In this document: positions 44,390 to 53,260 of the stretch, in pieces
Numbering within the stretch: position 1 is the first letter of the stretch
Layout of the letters: every line of letters begins with the position of its first letter
NCBI GenBank assembly: GCA_963830565.1
Contig: CAWHMO010000010.1
Span: 496,001-560,000 of the forward strand
Direction of reading: 5' to 3'
DNA: 64,000 bases
DNA from: DATFDN01 sp963830565
GTDB lineage: Bacteria > Pseudomonadota > Alphaproteobacteria > Acetobacterales > Acetobacteraceae
Notes under the pieces: model-generated
Database searches by the model: none
What the model saw: the letters and a program-made list of their open reading frames with translations, nothing else
What the model was told of the DNA's origin: nothing
Made by a program: the position numbers and the translations under genes

Positions 44390-45470
44390 CGGTCCGTCCG
44401 TCGAGCGCGGCGCGTAGCGCCTCGAACGCGGTCAGGCCATGCAGTCTTCCGGTGGCGATCACGCTTGCCGCAGCAGCATAGACCTTGGCTCCCCATTCGG
44501 CACGGAACCCGCCGGTGACCTTGCGGAAGATCACCGAAGGCCGCAGCGCCCGCTCGCAGGCGTTGTTGGTGTAGGGCACGTCGCGCCGGGTGACGAAGCG
44601 GAACAGGTCGTCGCGGTCGCGGCGCATGGCGCGGAACAGGCGGCGTGCAGTGGGTCGCTGCGGTGTGGGCGCCGACAGCAACCGGTTCAACCGCCGCTCC
44701 AGATCGGCATGGTAGTGTGCCAAGGTGCTGCCCTTCAGCGCGTCGCGTCGTTTGCCGATCGCCACGGCCCGCAACAGCAGGAAGCGAAAGCCGGCGCGAA
44801 CCCGTCATCGCCCTCCTCGATCGCATACGTTGCGTCGCGCAGCAGATGCGCCAGGCACAACTGGCGGACTGCGCCATGGCCCAACTGCCCCCCATAGCGA
44901 TCGGCCACCCAGACTTCCGGCTGCGCGCCGCCCAGGAACGCGGTCACGACGGAGGCCGCCCTTGTATCGGCGATCACGTGGCAGATCGCGGTCGAGCCCA
45001 GCAGCACCCATTGCCACCAGGTCTTGCCGCCAACCCGCGCCGAGGTCTCGTCGGAGCCCACGATCGGGCTGGCGCGCACGGCATCGGCGATCGGCGCCGC
45101 GGCAGCCAGCAGCGGCGCCTCGGCACGGGCCAGGATGTTGGCGATAGCACCCTCGCTGATGCTCAGTCCGAACACCTCCGCCAGCAGGCGGGCCAGGCGC
45201 TCGAAGCTGATCGCCTGGGTGACGTGGAGATGGATGATGAGCGCGCACAGCCCTGGCCCGAACGGCGAGCCGGGCTCGAAGCCCTCCGGCGCCGTGGCGG
45301 CCACGCGCTTGCGGCAGCACGGGCAGACGCCGCGATGGCGGTTGATGCGGGTGACAATGGGGTGGATCGGCAGCAGGTCGATGTCGTCGTAGGCGTGAAT
45401 GTCGCTGGTCAGCGGCGCCAAGCGCGTGGTCGCAATGCGGGCAGGCCCGATTGTTGGTCTATGATACGGT
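44373..45470 (-). pseudogene. IS66-family transposase remnant
   Basis: Readable IS66 TnpC parts: the zinc-finger-like 'CPCCRKRVAA', 'ALIIHLHVTQAISFERLARLL' (to 20), 'IVGSDETSARVGGKTWWQWV' (DDE Asp), 'WVADRYGGQLGHGAVRQLCL' (second Asp) and 'NNACERALRPSVIFRKVTGG' (DDE Glu region). One base is missing near 44788, where 'DDGFAPAF' must join 'RFLLLRAVAIGK'. A second shift lies near 45402, after 'CPHCDHAL'. No tnpA/tnpB and no matching inverted repeats are seen. The 5' end is truncated. Confidence 0.85.
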
Positions 45471-45801
45471 AACAGGTTGACTGCCGTGGCGGCAGGCGCC
45501 AGGTCGGCCGCGCGAGCTGCTTTTAGGCAGTTGGCCTGTGGCCTTGTAGCTGGGCGCACCAATTAGACCCGTCTTCGGATCAACGTGCGTTGCCTAACTC
45601 TGTATTCAGTGCGTAGCGCTCGACCTGCCCGTGTTGCGCAAGGATCAAGACGATCATTAATTTTTGGAGGTTCCCGCAAAATTTCGCGGCCACGGACGGC
45701 GTAGCCCTCACCTTGCTTTCGTCAAACGCTTGACATTGAGTTGCTGGCCGGTGATTGTTATGCTTGGAATAAATATCATCTTAAAGTATACGTCTTCAAC
45801 T

Positions 45802-46157
45802 TGTAACACAAACTGCTGTTGCGTCAATTACCTGTAAACGATCGCAGAGTAGTTTACTAAAGTTCTAAGCTGTCAGCGGAATGTCACGCTCGGCTACTGG
45901 CGGCGTGGATATGGAATTGCGAGACGGGAAAGCAGCTCTGATTTCGATAGATATCTCACCGCCGAGGCATTTCAGCAGACGATGTAACACAAACTGCTGC
46001 TGCCCCAATTCCCCGGAAACGTCGCAGACAAGATTATAAGGTTCGAAGCTGTCGCGGAATGTACGCTGGGCTGACGCCGCCGTGGATAAGGAGTTGAGGG
46101 CCAGGCAGCAGCTCAGAACTCGAAGAATTCTCACAGCAGATGTATGTCAGCAGACGG
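45802..46157. repeat. Decayed ~180-bp tandem duplication
   Basis: Two direct copies lie head to tail: one from TGTAACACAAACTGCTG at about 45802 to CAGCAGACGA (~45982), the next from TGTAACACAAACTGCTGCTG (~45983) to GTCAGCAGACGG (~46157). They share AAGCTGTC-GCGGAATGT, GGCG/CCGCCGTGGATA and GCAGCTC, with many substitutions and short gaps between, so the duplication is old. Confidence 0.7.
45865..46134 (-). CDS. Doubtful small secreted protein within the tandem duplication
   Basis: An 89-residue ORF with a plausible signal peptide (MRILRVLSCCLALNSLSTAASA) and a short mature part 'QRTFRDSFEPYNLVCDVSGE'. It spans the junction of the tandem copies; the equivalent frame of the other copy is broken by a stop. 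It may be the last piece of a duplicated secreted-protein gene. No family recognised. Confidence 0.25.
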   Translation of the reverse strand: MRILRVLSCCLALNSLSTAASAQRTFRDSFEPYNLVCDVSGELGQQQFVLHRLLKCLGGEISIEIRAAFPSRNSISTPPVAERDIPLTA

Positions 46158-46369
46158 CTCAAATGTCTATACGATTCTGTCTTGATCGGGGAACAATGCG
46201 ACCGTTGAACCTCTATGAACGGCAACACGCCAAAAATTGGTTGGGCCGAAAGCGGCGATCCCGATCGGGTTGTCACCCTGGCGACTGTTCGGGTTCCGCG
46301 GTGTAAGGTTTGCTGCGATCTTGTCAGCGGCTAGGGCGCGTACCAGCGGCCCCAACGGGAGGAGCGCCA

Positions 46370-48214
46370 ATGGAACCTCGCCACGATCCAACACCCGAGC
46401 CGATCGCCCACCAAAGCCGCCGCGACCTGTTCCGCGCCACCGGAATGGCCGGGCTTGGGCTCGTCGCCGGCCGGGCGCTTGGGCCCGGCTCGGCCTCGGC
46501 CCAGCCGTCCGAGACCAAGGCGGCCGTGCAGCCGCAGCCGAACCCGCCCGGCATCGCGGGTGATCGGACCACGGCCGACATCATCGTCGAGACGCTGATC
46601 GCTTGGCAGGTGCCCGTCATCTTCGGGATCGTGGGTGACGGGATCGGACCGCTGATCGAGGCCATCAGCGTGCGGCAGGACAAGATCCGCTATGTCGGCG
46701 TGCGCCACGAGGAGGCAGCCGCGTTCATGGCCTGCGGCTACGCCAAGCACACCGGCCGGCTCGGCGCCTGCATCGCCACCACCGGTCCAGGCGCCATCCA
46801 TCTGCTGAACGGGCTCTACGACGCGAAGATGGACAGCGCGCCGGTCATCGCCATCACCGGCCTCACCTTCCACGACCTGATCGACACGCGCTGGATGCAG
46901 GACGTGAACACGGTCGAGCTGATGAAGGGCGTCGCGCTCTATAATACCGCCGTGACCAGCCCGGGTCATGCGCTGGTGGTGGCCGATATCGCCTGCCGGT
47001 CCGCGCTGGCCGGTCGCGGCGTCGCGCATATCACCGTGCCGAAGGACGTGCAGGCGATGAAGCTGTCGGCGGACAAGCCGTCGATGGAATATAACGGGCT
47101 GCGCACCTCCTCCGCGTGGCTGCCCGACACCGCCGTTCCCGCCGCGGACCAGCTGCGCCGGGCCGCCGAGCTGCTGAACATCGGCAAGCGCGTCGCGATC
47201 CTGGTTGGGCAGGGCGCCCTGCCGGCGCGCGACGAGGTGACGCAGGTAGCCGATCGGCTGGCGGCGCCGGTCGCCAAGGCGCTCCTCGGCAAGGCCGTGC
47301 TGGCCGATGACAGCCCCTACACCACGGGCGGCATCGGCCACCTGGGCACGCGCCCCTCCGAGCAGGCGATGCGCGAATGCGACACCGTGCTGATCCTGGG
47401 CTCGACCATGCCGTGGATCGATTTCTACCCGAAGCCCGGTCAGGCGCGCGGCGTGCAGGTGGACATCAATCCCGAGCGGATCGGCTTGCGCTATCCGGTC
47501 GAGATCGGGCTGGTCGGCGACGTCAAGGCGACGCTGCAGGCGCTGCTGCCGATGCTGCAGGCGAAGCAGGACCGCGGCTTCCTCACCACGGCGCAGGGGC
47601 GGATGCGCGAATGGAACGACCTGGTGCGGCGCGTGGTCGCGACGGAACGCTCGCCGATGCGTCCGCAGATGGCGATCGGGGCCCTGGGCGAGGCGCTGGC
47701 ACCCGACGCGGTGATATCGCTCGATTGCGGTGCGAACACGCATTTCGCGGCGCGCTGCCTGATGCTGAAGGAAGGGCAGCGCCTGACCGGCACGGGGCTA
47801 TTGGCGAGCATGGCGCCTGGACTGCCCTACGCGATCGCCGCGGCGCTCGCCTATCCGGATCGCCAGTCAGTAGCGATCGTCGGCGATGGCGGTTTCGCGA
47901 TGCTGATGGCGGAGCTGTCCACCGCGGTGCGGCTGAACCTGCCGGTGAAGGTGATGATCCTGAGAAACGACAGCCTGGCGGAAGTGCGCTTCGAACAGAC
48001 CGGCCTTGGCTACCAGACGTTCGGGATCGAGCTGGGACCCATCGACTTCGTCGCCTTCGCCAAGGCGTGCGGCGCCGCTGGCTTCCATGTCGCGACCTCG
48101 TCCGAGCTGCGACCGGCGATCGACGCCGCCCTGCGGAGCCCCGGTCCCGCCGTGATCGAGGTGATGGTTGATCCCGAGGAGCCTCCCGCCATGCCGGACA
48201 AGCTCACGGCCTGA
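46370..48214 (+). CDS. Tat-exported thiamine-diphosphate enzyme (pyruvate oxidase-like)
   Basis: A 614-residue ThDP enzyme with an N-terminal twin-arginine signal: S16-R-R-D-L-F21, a hydrophobic stretch 'GMAGLGLVAGRALG' and an AxA site at ~42-44. The Pyr domain has the activating Glu in 'VRHEEAAAFMACGYAK' (~113). The middle Rossmann domain follows. The PP domain has the ThDP motif 'IVGDGGFAMLMAEL' ... 'MILRND' (~503 on). The closest pattern is the pyruvate oxidase/decarboxylase/acetolactate-synthase group; the substrate is open. The Tat system exports folded proteins with cofactors, so a periplasmic ThDP enzyme is feasible but rare. ATG 46370 has GGGAGGAG upstream. Confidence 0.85.
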   Translation: MEPRHDPTPEPIAHQSRRDLFRATGMAGLGLVAGRALGPGSASAQPSETKAAVQPQPNPPGIAGDRTTADIIVETLIAWQVPVIFGIVGDGIGPLIEAISVRQDKIRYVGVRHEEAAAFMACGYAKHTGRLGACIATTGPGAIHLLNGLYDAKMDSAPVIAITGLTFHDLIDTRWMQDVNTVELMKGVALYNTAVTSPGHALVVADIACRSALAGRGVAHITVPKDVQAMKLSADKPSMEYNGLRTSSAWLPDTAVPAADQLRRAAELLNIGKRVAILVGQGALPARDEVTQVADRLAAPVAKALLGKAVLADDSPYTTGGIGHLGTRPSEQAMRECDTVLILGSTMPWIDFYPKPGQARGVQVDINPERIGLRYPVEIGLVGDVKATLQALLPMLQAKQDRGFLTTAQGRMREWNDLVRRVVATERSPMRPQMAIGALGEALAPDAVISLDCGANTHFAARCLMLKEGQRLTGTGLLASMAPGLPYAIAAALAYPDRQSVAIVGDGGFAMLMAELSTAVRLNLPVKVMILRNDSLAEVRFEQTGLGYQTFGIELGPIDFVAFAKACGAAGFHVATSSELRPAIDAALRSPGPAVIEVMVDPEEPPAMPDKLTA

Positions 48215-48265
48215 CACGCGGGCTCTTCGCAACTGCATCTATAACCTTCGCCCAAGGAGACCCAC

Positions 48266-49390
48266 GTGGACTGGAACGCGCTTCCCTTCGATGCCGACGC
48301 CATGCTGGACGGGCTCAGCGCCTGGGTCACGTGCGAAAGCCCCACCTTCGACGCCGCCGCCGTCAACCGCATGATGGACATGGCCTCACGCGACCTGGTG
48401 ATCGCCGGCGCGCGCACCGAGCGCATCGCCGGGCGCATGGGCTTCGGCGACTGCGTGCGCGCGCGCTTCCCGCACGCGACGCCCGACCAGCCCGGCATCG
48501 TGGTCATGGGCCATTTCGACACCGTGCATCCGATCGGCACGCCTCTGCCGTTTCGCCGCGACGGCGAGCGCGCCTACGGACCGGGCATTCTCGACATGAA
48601 GGGCGGCAACTATGCCGCTCTCGAGGCCATCCGCCAGCTCGCGCGCGCCGGCATCGCGACCAAGCTGCCCATCTCCGTCCTTTTCACTAGCGACGAGGAA
48701 ATCGGCAGCCCGTCGACGCGCGATCTGATCGAGGCGGAGGCGGCGCGGCATCGCTATGTCCTGGTCCCCGAGCCCGCGCGCCCCGATGGTGGCGTGGTGA
48801 CGGGGCGCTACGCCATCGCCCGCTTCAACCTCGAAGCGACCGGCCGCCCCAGCCACGCCGGCGCGCGGCTTGCCGAGGGGCGCTCGGCGATCAAGGAGAT
48901 GGCGCGCAAGATCATCGAGATCGAGGACATGACGACCGAGGACTGCACGTTCAGCGTCGGCGTCGTGCATGGCGGCCAATGGGTCAACTGCGTCTCCACA
49001 ACCTGCGCCGCGGAGGCGCTGTCCATGGCCAAGCGCCAGGAGGATCTCGATCGGGGGATCGCGCGGATGCTGGCGCTGCACGCCTCGTCGAACGACGTGC
49101 AATTCCGCGTCACGCGCGGCGTCACCCGCCCGGTCTGGGAGCCGGACGGCAAGGTCATGGCCCTGTACGAGCGGGCGCGCGAAATTGCCCGCTCGCTCGG
49201 CTTCGAGATCCGTGCGCAGAGCTCGGGCGGCGGGTCCGATGGCAATTTCACCGGCGCGATGGGCATCGCGACACTCGACGGGCTGGGCGTGGAGGGCGCC
49301 GGTGCGCACACGCTGGACGAACACATCGTGGTGGACAGCCTGGCGCGGCGGGGCAAGCTGCTGGCCGGCCTGTTGGCCACGCTCGACTGA
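48266..49390 (+). CDS. M20 family metallopeptidase (carboxypeptidase G2-like)
   Basis: A 374-residue di-zinc exo- or amidohydrolase. Metal ligands in order: His and Asp in 'VMGHFDTVHPIG', Asp in 'GPGILDMKGGNY', the catalytic Glu pair in 'LFTSDEEIGSPST', Glu/Asp in 'VLVPEPARPDG' and the final His in 'HTLDEHIVVDSL'. 'GRPSHAGARLAEGRSAIKEM' is the dimerisation-domain motif. GTG 48266 follows AAGGAGA. No signal peptide. It lies 51 bases after the Tat ThDP gene and may be in its operon. Confidence 0.92.
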   Translation: MDWNALPFDADAMLDGLSAWVTCESPTFDAAAVNRMMDMASRDLVIAGARTERIAGRMGFGDCVRARFPHATPDQPGIVVMGHFDTVHPIGTPLPFRRDGERAYGPGILDMKGGNYAALEAIRQLARAGIATKLPISVLFTSDEEIGSPSTRDLIEAEAARHRYVLVPEPARPDGGVVTGRYAIARFNLEATGRPSHAGARLAEGRSAIKEMARKIIEIEDMTTEDCTFSVGVVHGGQWVNCVSTTCAAEALSMAKRQEDLDRGIARMLALHASSNDVQFRVTRGVTRPVWEPDGKVMALYERAREIARSLGFEIRAQSSGGGSDGNFTGAMGIATLDGLGVEGAGAHTLDEHIVVDSLARRGKLLAGLLATLD

Positions 49391-49508
49391 GGCGGGCGCC
49401 GGCGCCTCCGGGTCTCGCCCAGCGTCGGCGGGCGCATGTTGACGGAAAGGCTCCGGCCTCTACGCTCCTTTCGTGCCGGCGATCTGGCTCCGGCCGGATG
49501 CCGCGCGA

Positions 49509-50417
49509 ATGCCCCTCTGGATTCCCATCACCGTCGCCGCCGCGCTGTTTCAATGCTGGCGGACGGCCAAGCAGCAGAAACTGCGCCACCTGCTGTCGAT
49601 CAACGGCGCGGGCTTCGTGCGCTTCCTGTATGGCGCGCCGGCGGCCCTCGTGTTCCTGGCCGCCGCGATCGTGGCCAGCGGCGGCGAATTGCCGGCGCCG
49701 AGCTGGGCGATGCTCGCCTACGCCGCCGCCGGCGGGCTGTGCCAGATCCTCGCGACCAACCTGCTCATCATGGCGTTCGGCTTCCGCAATTTCGCCGTCG
49801 GCACCGCCTACGCCAAGACCGAGGCGGCGCAGACCGCGATCATCGCCCTGATCCTGCTGCATGAGACGCTGCGCCCGCTCGCCTGGGCTGGCATCGCGAT
49901 CGGCCTGTTCGGCGTTCTGATGCTGTCCTTCGCGGGGCGGGGGCTCCGCCCACGCGATCTGGCGAGGGGAACCTTGCAGCCCGCGGCGATCAGCGGCCTC
50001 GCCGCCGGGTTCCTGTTCGCCTTGACCGCCGTGTTCATCAAACTTGCCAGCCAGTCGGTCGCCGCACCCGACGTGTTCCTGCGCGCGCTCTTCGTGCTGT
50101 TCGTCACCAACGCGCTGCAGACGATCATGCAAGGCGGCTATCTGGCGATCCGCGATCCGACAGAGTTGCGCAAGGCGATCAGGTCCTGGCGCAGTTCCTC
50201 CACGGTCGGGCTGCTCTCCGCGGCGGGTTCGGCGTGCTGGTTCACCGGGTTCGCCATGACCGACGTGGCGCTGATCCGCTCGGTCGGGCAGGTCGAGGTC
50301 GTGTTCACGCTCCTGTTCAGTCGTTTTTACCTGAAGGAGAGACTCCATGTCGGCGACATGGCCGGATTGATTCTGGTCGTGGGTGGCGTCGTGTTGATCG
50401 TGGTCGGCGGCCGGTAG
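49509..50417 (+). CDS. EamA/DMT-superfamily transporter
   Basis: A ~302-residue inner-membrane protein with ten hydrophobic helices in two EamA repeats (first ends 'ALILLHETLRPLAWAGIAIG', second ends 'FYLKERLHVGDMAGLILVVG'). The 'E-x-L-x2-(G/D)-x2-(L/A)GL/IAIG' ends are the family mark. Such proteins export amino acids or other metabolites. ATG 49509 and GTG 49473 are both possible; neither has a strong ribosome site. Confidence 0.88.
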   Translation: MPLWIPITVAAALFQCWRTAKQQKLRHLLSINGAGFVRFLYGAPAALVFLAAAIVASGGELPAPSWAMLAYAAAGGLCQILATNLLIMAFGFRNFAVGTAYAKTEAAQTAIIALILLHETLRPLAWAGIAIGLFGVLMLSFAGRGLRPRDLARGTLQPAAISGLAAGFLFALTAVFIKLASQSVAAPDVFLRALFVLFVTNALQTIMQGGYLAIRDPTELRKAIRSWRSSSTVGLLSAAGSACWFTGFAMTDVALIRSVGQVEVVFTLLFSRFYLKERLHVGDMAGLILVVGGVVLIVVGGR

Positions 50418-50594
50418 CTCAACCATTCCCGCGCTTCACCGTTGAGGGGTCATGGCGGGTCCATCGGGCCTGGCCGAGGCGCAGGCGCTCACCGCCGATC
50501 GGGTTGATCTTGCCGCCGGCGTGCTCGTCATGTCGCGCCGGCCCGCCATAGCATCCTTCGTCGTTCCTCCGACATGATCCCAAAGGCAACAAAC

Positions 50595-52380
50595 ATGGCC
50601 CAGAACGTCTCCGAGTTCGTGTGGAAACGTCTTTCCGAGTGGGGGATCAGCCGCGTCTTCGGCTACCCAGGGGACGGAGTGGGCGGCCTGGATGTCGCTC
50701 TGGAAAAAGCCAAGAACTACATGCACTACGTCCAGGTGCGCCACGAGGAGATGGCCGCCTTCATGGCCTCCGCGCACGCCAAGTTCACCGGTGAGGTCGG
50801 GCTCTGCTATGCGACCTCCGGCCCCGGTGCGATCCATCTGCTGACCGGGCTGTACGACGCCAAGGGGGACCACATGCCGGTGGTCGCCCTCGTCGGGCAG
50901 CAGGCGCGCACCTCGCTTGGCGCGCGCTACCAGCAGGAAGTGGATCTGCAGAACCTGTTCAAGGATGTCGCCAGCGAGTTCGTCATGACCGCCAGCGTGC
51001 CATCGCAGGTGCGCCAACTGATCGACCGCGCGGTGCGCATCGCGCACACCAGGCGTGCCGTCACGTGCGTGATCCTCCCCAACGATCTACAGGAGATGAC
51101 ATACTCCGAGCCGCCGATGGCCCATGGCTCGACCCACACCGGGGTCGGCTACGCGGGTCCTGCGCTGCTGCCGGACGAGGCCTCGCTGCGCCGCGCCGCC
51201 GACGTGCTGAACGCCGGCAAGAAGGTGGCGATCCTGGCCGGCGCCGGCGCGCTCGCGGCAACCGACGAACTGATCGCGGTCGCCAACAAGCTGAATGCCG
51301 GCGTCGCCAAGGCGCTGCTCGGCAAGGCCGCGCTCCCGGACGACCTGCCCTTCGTCACCGGTTCCCTCGGTCTGCTCGGCACCAAGCCGAGCTGGGACCT
51401 GATGAAGGGGTGCGACACGTTCCTGATGGTCGGCTCCGGCTTCCCCTACAGCGAGTTCCTTCCCAAGCCGGGCGACGCGCGCGGCGTGCAGATCGACATC
51501 GACGGCACGATGCTCAGCCTGCGATACCCGATGGAGGTGAACATGGTCGGCGACAGCGTCGCGACCCTGCGCGCGCTGCTGCCGATGCTGGACCAGAAGG
51601 CGGACCGGTCATGGCGCGACATGATCGAGAAGGAGGTCGGCACCTGGTGGAAGACGCTTGAGGATCGGGCGATGACGTCCGCCGACCCGCTGAACCCGCA
51701 GCGTGTGTTCTGGGAGCTGTCCCCCCGGCTGCCCGACAGATGCATCCTGACCGCCGATTCCGGCTCCGTCGCGAACTGGTATGCGCGCGACCTCAAGATG
51801 CGCCGCGGCATGAAGGCGTCGTTGTCGGGCTCGCTCGCCTCGCTCGGTGCGGGAACCCCCTACGCCGTGGCCGCCAAGTTCGCGTTTCCCGACCGCACCG
51901 TGATCGCCTCCATGGGCGACGGCGCGATGCAGATGAACGGGATGAACGTGATGATCACCATTTCCAAGTACCTGGAAGGAGTGGACGAGCCCGAAGCTGA
52001 TCGTGCTGGTGCTCAACAACCGCGACCTGAACCAGGTGACCTGGGAGGAGCGAATACAACTGGGTGCCGGCAAGACCAAGTCCACCCAGGCCATCCCCGA
52101 CGTCCCCTACCACAAATATGCCGAGCTGCTCGGGCTGAAGGGCATCTTCGTCGATCACCCGGACAAGGTCGGCGCGGCGTGGGATGAGGCGCTGGCCGCC
52201 GACCGTCCGGTGATCCTGGAGGCCTACACAGACCCGAATGTGCCGCCGCTGCCGCCGCATATCACCTTGAAGGACGCCAAGAACTTCATGTCGATGATGG
52301 CTTCCGAACCGGAGCTTGGAAGCGTGCTCGTCGATAGTGCGAAGGAGATGCTCGCCGGCATCCTGCCGCACCGGAGCTGA
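50595..52380 (+). CDS. Cytosolic ThDP enzyme, pyruvate oxidase/dehydrogenase (quinone) type, frameshifted
   Basis: A ~594-residue relative of PoxB that would decarboxylate pyruvate oxidatively. The Pyr domain has Glu in 'QVRHEEMAAFMASAHAKF' and the PP domain has 'ASMGDGAMQMNGMNVMITI'. Near 51993 one extra G breaks the frame inside the ThDP motif; removing it gives 'YLEGVDEPKLIVLVLNNRDL', restoring the closing Asn-Asn, and continues to 52380. No signal peptide, unlike its paralogue at 46.4 kb. ATG 50595 follows AAAGG. Confidence 0.9.
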
Positions 52381-52385
52381 GAATT

Positions 52386-52434
52386 GGCCCCTCGCGCAGG
52401 AAGCGCCCGGCCGGGCGCCTCCTGCGCGAGGGCC
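52386..52434. terminator. Strong bidirectional hairpin between convergent genes
   Basis: A nearly perfect ~24-bp stem (52386-52410 against 52411-52434; arms GGCCCCTCGCGCAGGAAGCG and its complement with one bulge) with almost no loop. It fills the gap between the ThDP gene stop (52380) and the MBL gene stop (52436). There is no T-run, but its size and place argue for a two-way terminator. Confidence 0.8.
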
Positions 52435-52435
52435 T

Positions 52436-53254
52436 TCAATCGCGCGGAGGGCGACTGACGGCCTCGATATAGCGCCGCACCGACACCTCCACCGCGTGCT
52501 TGCCGCCGGTCCGGATCACCCGCTCCCACCACGCGCCATAGATCGGGTCGAACGGCCAAGGAGCGAGCATGTCGGCGATATGCTGGACGCTGCCGGCATC
52601 GAGCGGGATCAGGTCCGGGTAGCTGCGCATGAAGCTTACTTTCTTGTCCGGCCCGACCTGCACGATGTCGCCCGACAGCAGCGCGCCCTGGCCCCCTGCG
52701 CCCTGCGCCCAATGCAGCACCGTCCCCCCCGCGAAGTGCCCGCCGCAGCGGATCAGCGTCACGCCGAGGGCAAGCTCGCGCGTCTCGCCGCTCCAGAACC
52801 GGATTGCCGGATCGGGATGCATCACCCAGCGTCGGTCCGCCTCGTGCAGGAACACCGGGGCGCCGTCGAAGGCGCGGCTCCATTCGACCATGGTGGCGTA
52901 GTAGTGCGGATGCGAGATCGCGATGCTGGCCAGTCCGCCGAGGGCACGGATGATCTCGACCGTCGCCGGGTCGATGAAGCTGATGCAGTCCCACAACACG
53001 TTGCCGCCGGGCAGACGCAGCAGCAGCGCGCGCTGGCCGATGGCGAAGGATGGCACGGTGCCGATGCCAAGGAGCCCCGGCTCTTCCTGGCCGAAGGCGT
53101 TGTGATGCGCCCGCTCCAGCTTTTCGAGCGTCGTCCAGGACTGGCCGAGCGGATTGACGTATTGCCGCTCCTCCTGGCAGATCGCGCAGCCGTCGGGCGG
53201 GCTATCCGAAGGCGGGTATTGCGTGCCGCAAGTGGTGCAGATGAAGAGTGCCAT
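52436..53254 (-). CDS. Zinc-ribbon plus metallo-beta-lactamase-fold protein
   Basis: A 272-residue cytosolic protein. The N-terminus is a four-cysteine ribbon ('FICTTCGTQYPP' and 'DGCAICQEE'). The rest is a metallo-beta-lactamase fold: the first metal motif reads 'AISHPHYYATMVEW' instead of H-x-H-x-D-H, and later ligands are His in 'CGGHFAGGTVLHW' and Asp in 'LLSGDIVQVG'. The missing Asp-His means that at most one metal site is complete. Known relatives are annotated only as hydrolases, and the substrate is unknown. It is 6 bases after the convergent MFS gene's end in the same direction. Confidence 0.8.
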   Translation of the reverse strand: MALFICTTCGTQYPPSDSPPDGCAICQEERQYVNPLGQSWTTLEKLERAHHNAFGQEEPGLLGIGTVPSFAIGQRALLLRLPGGNVLWDCISFIDPATVEIIRALGGLASIAISHPHYYATMVEWSRAFDGAPVFLHEADRRWVMHPDPAIRFWSGETRELALGVTLIRCGGHFAGGTVLHWAQGAGGQGALLSGDIVQVGPDKKVSFMRSYPDLIPLDAGSVQHIADMLAPWPFDPIYGAWWERVIRTGGKHAVEVSVRRYIEAVSRPPRD

Positions 53255-53260
53255 ACGCGC

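Larger units (their letters stand above)
45471..46369. other. 900-bp AT-rich region without a firm gene
   Basis: This region separates the IS66 remnant from the Tat ThDP gene. It is AT-richer than the flanks and holds the imperfect tandem duplication listed separately and one weak ORF. 'TTGACATTGAGTTGCTGGCC' near 45731 has a consensus TTGACA box, but I see no -10 at the right spacing. Confidence 0.5.

Noticed and set aside
44373..45470. A complete, active IS66 element
   Set aside because: At least two frame breaks, no tnpA/tnpB, and no matching terminal repeats.
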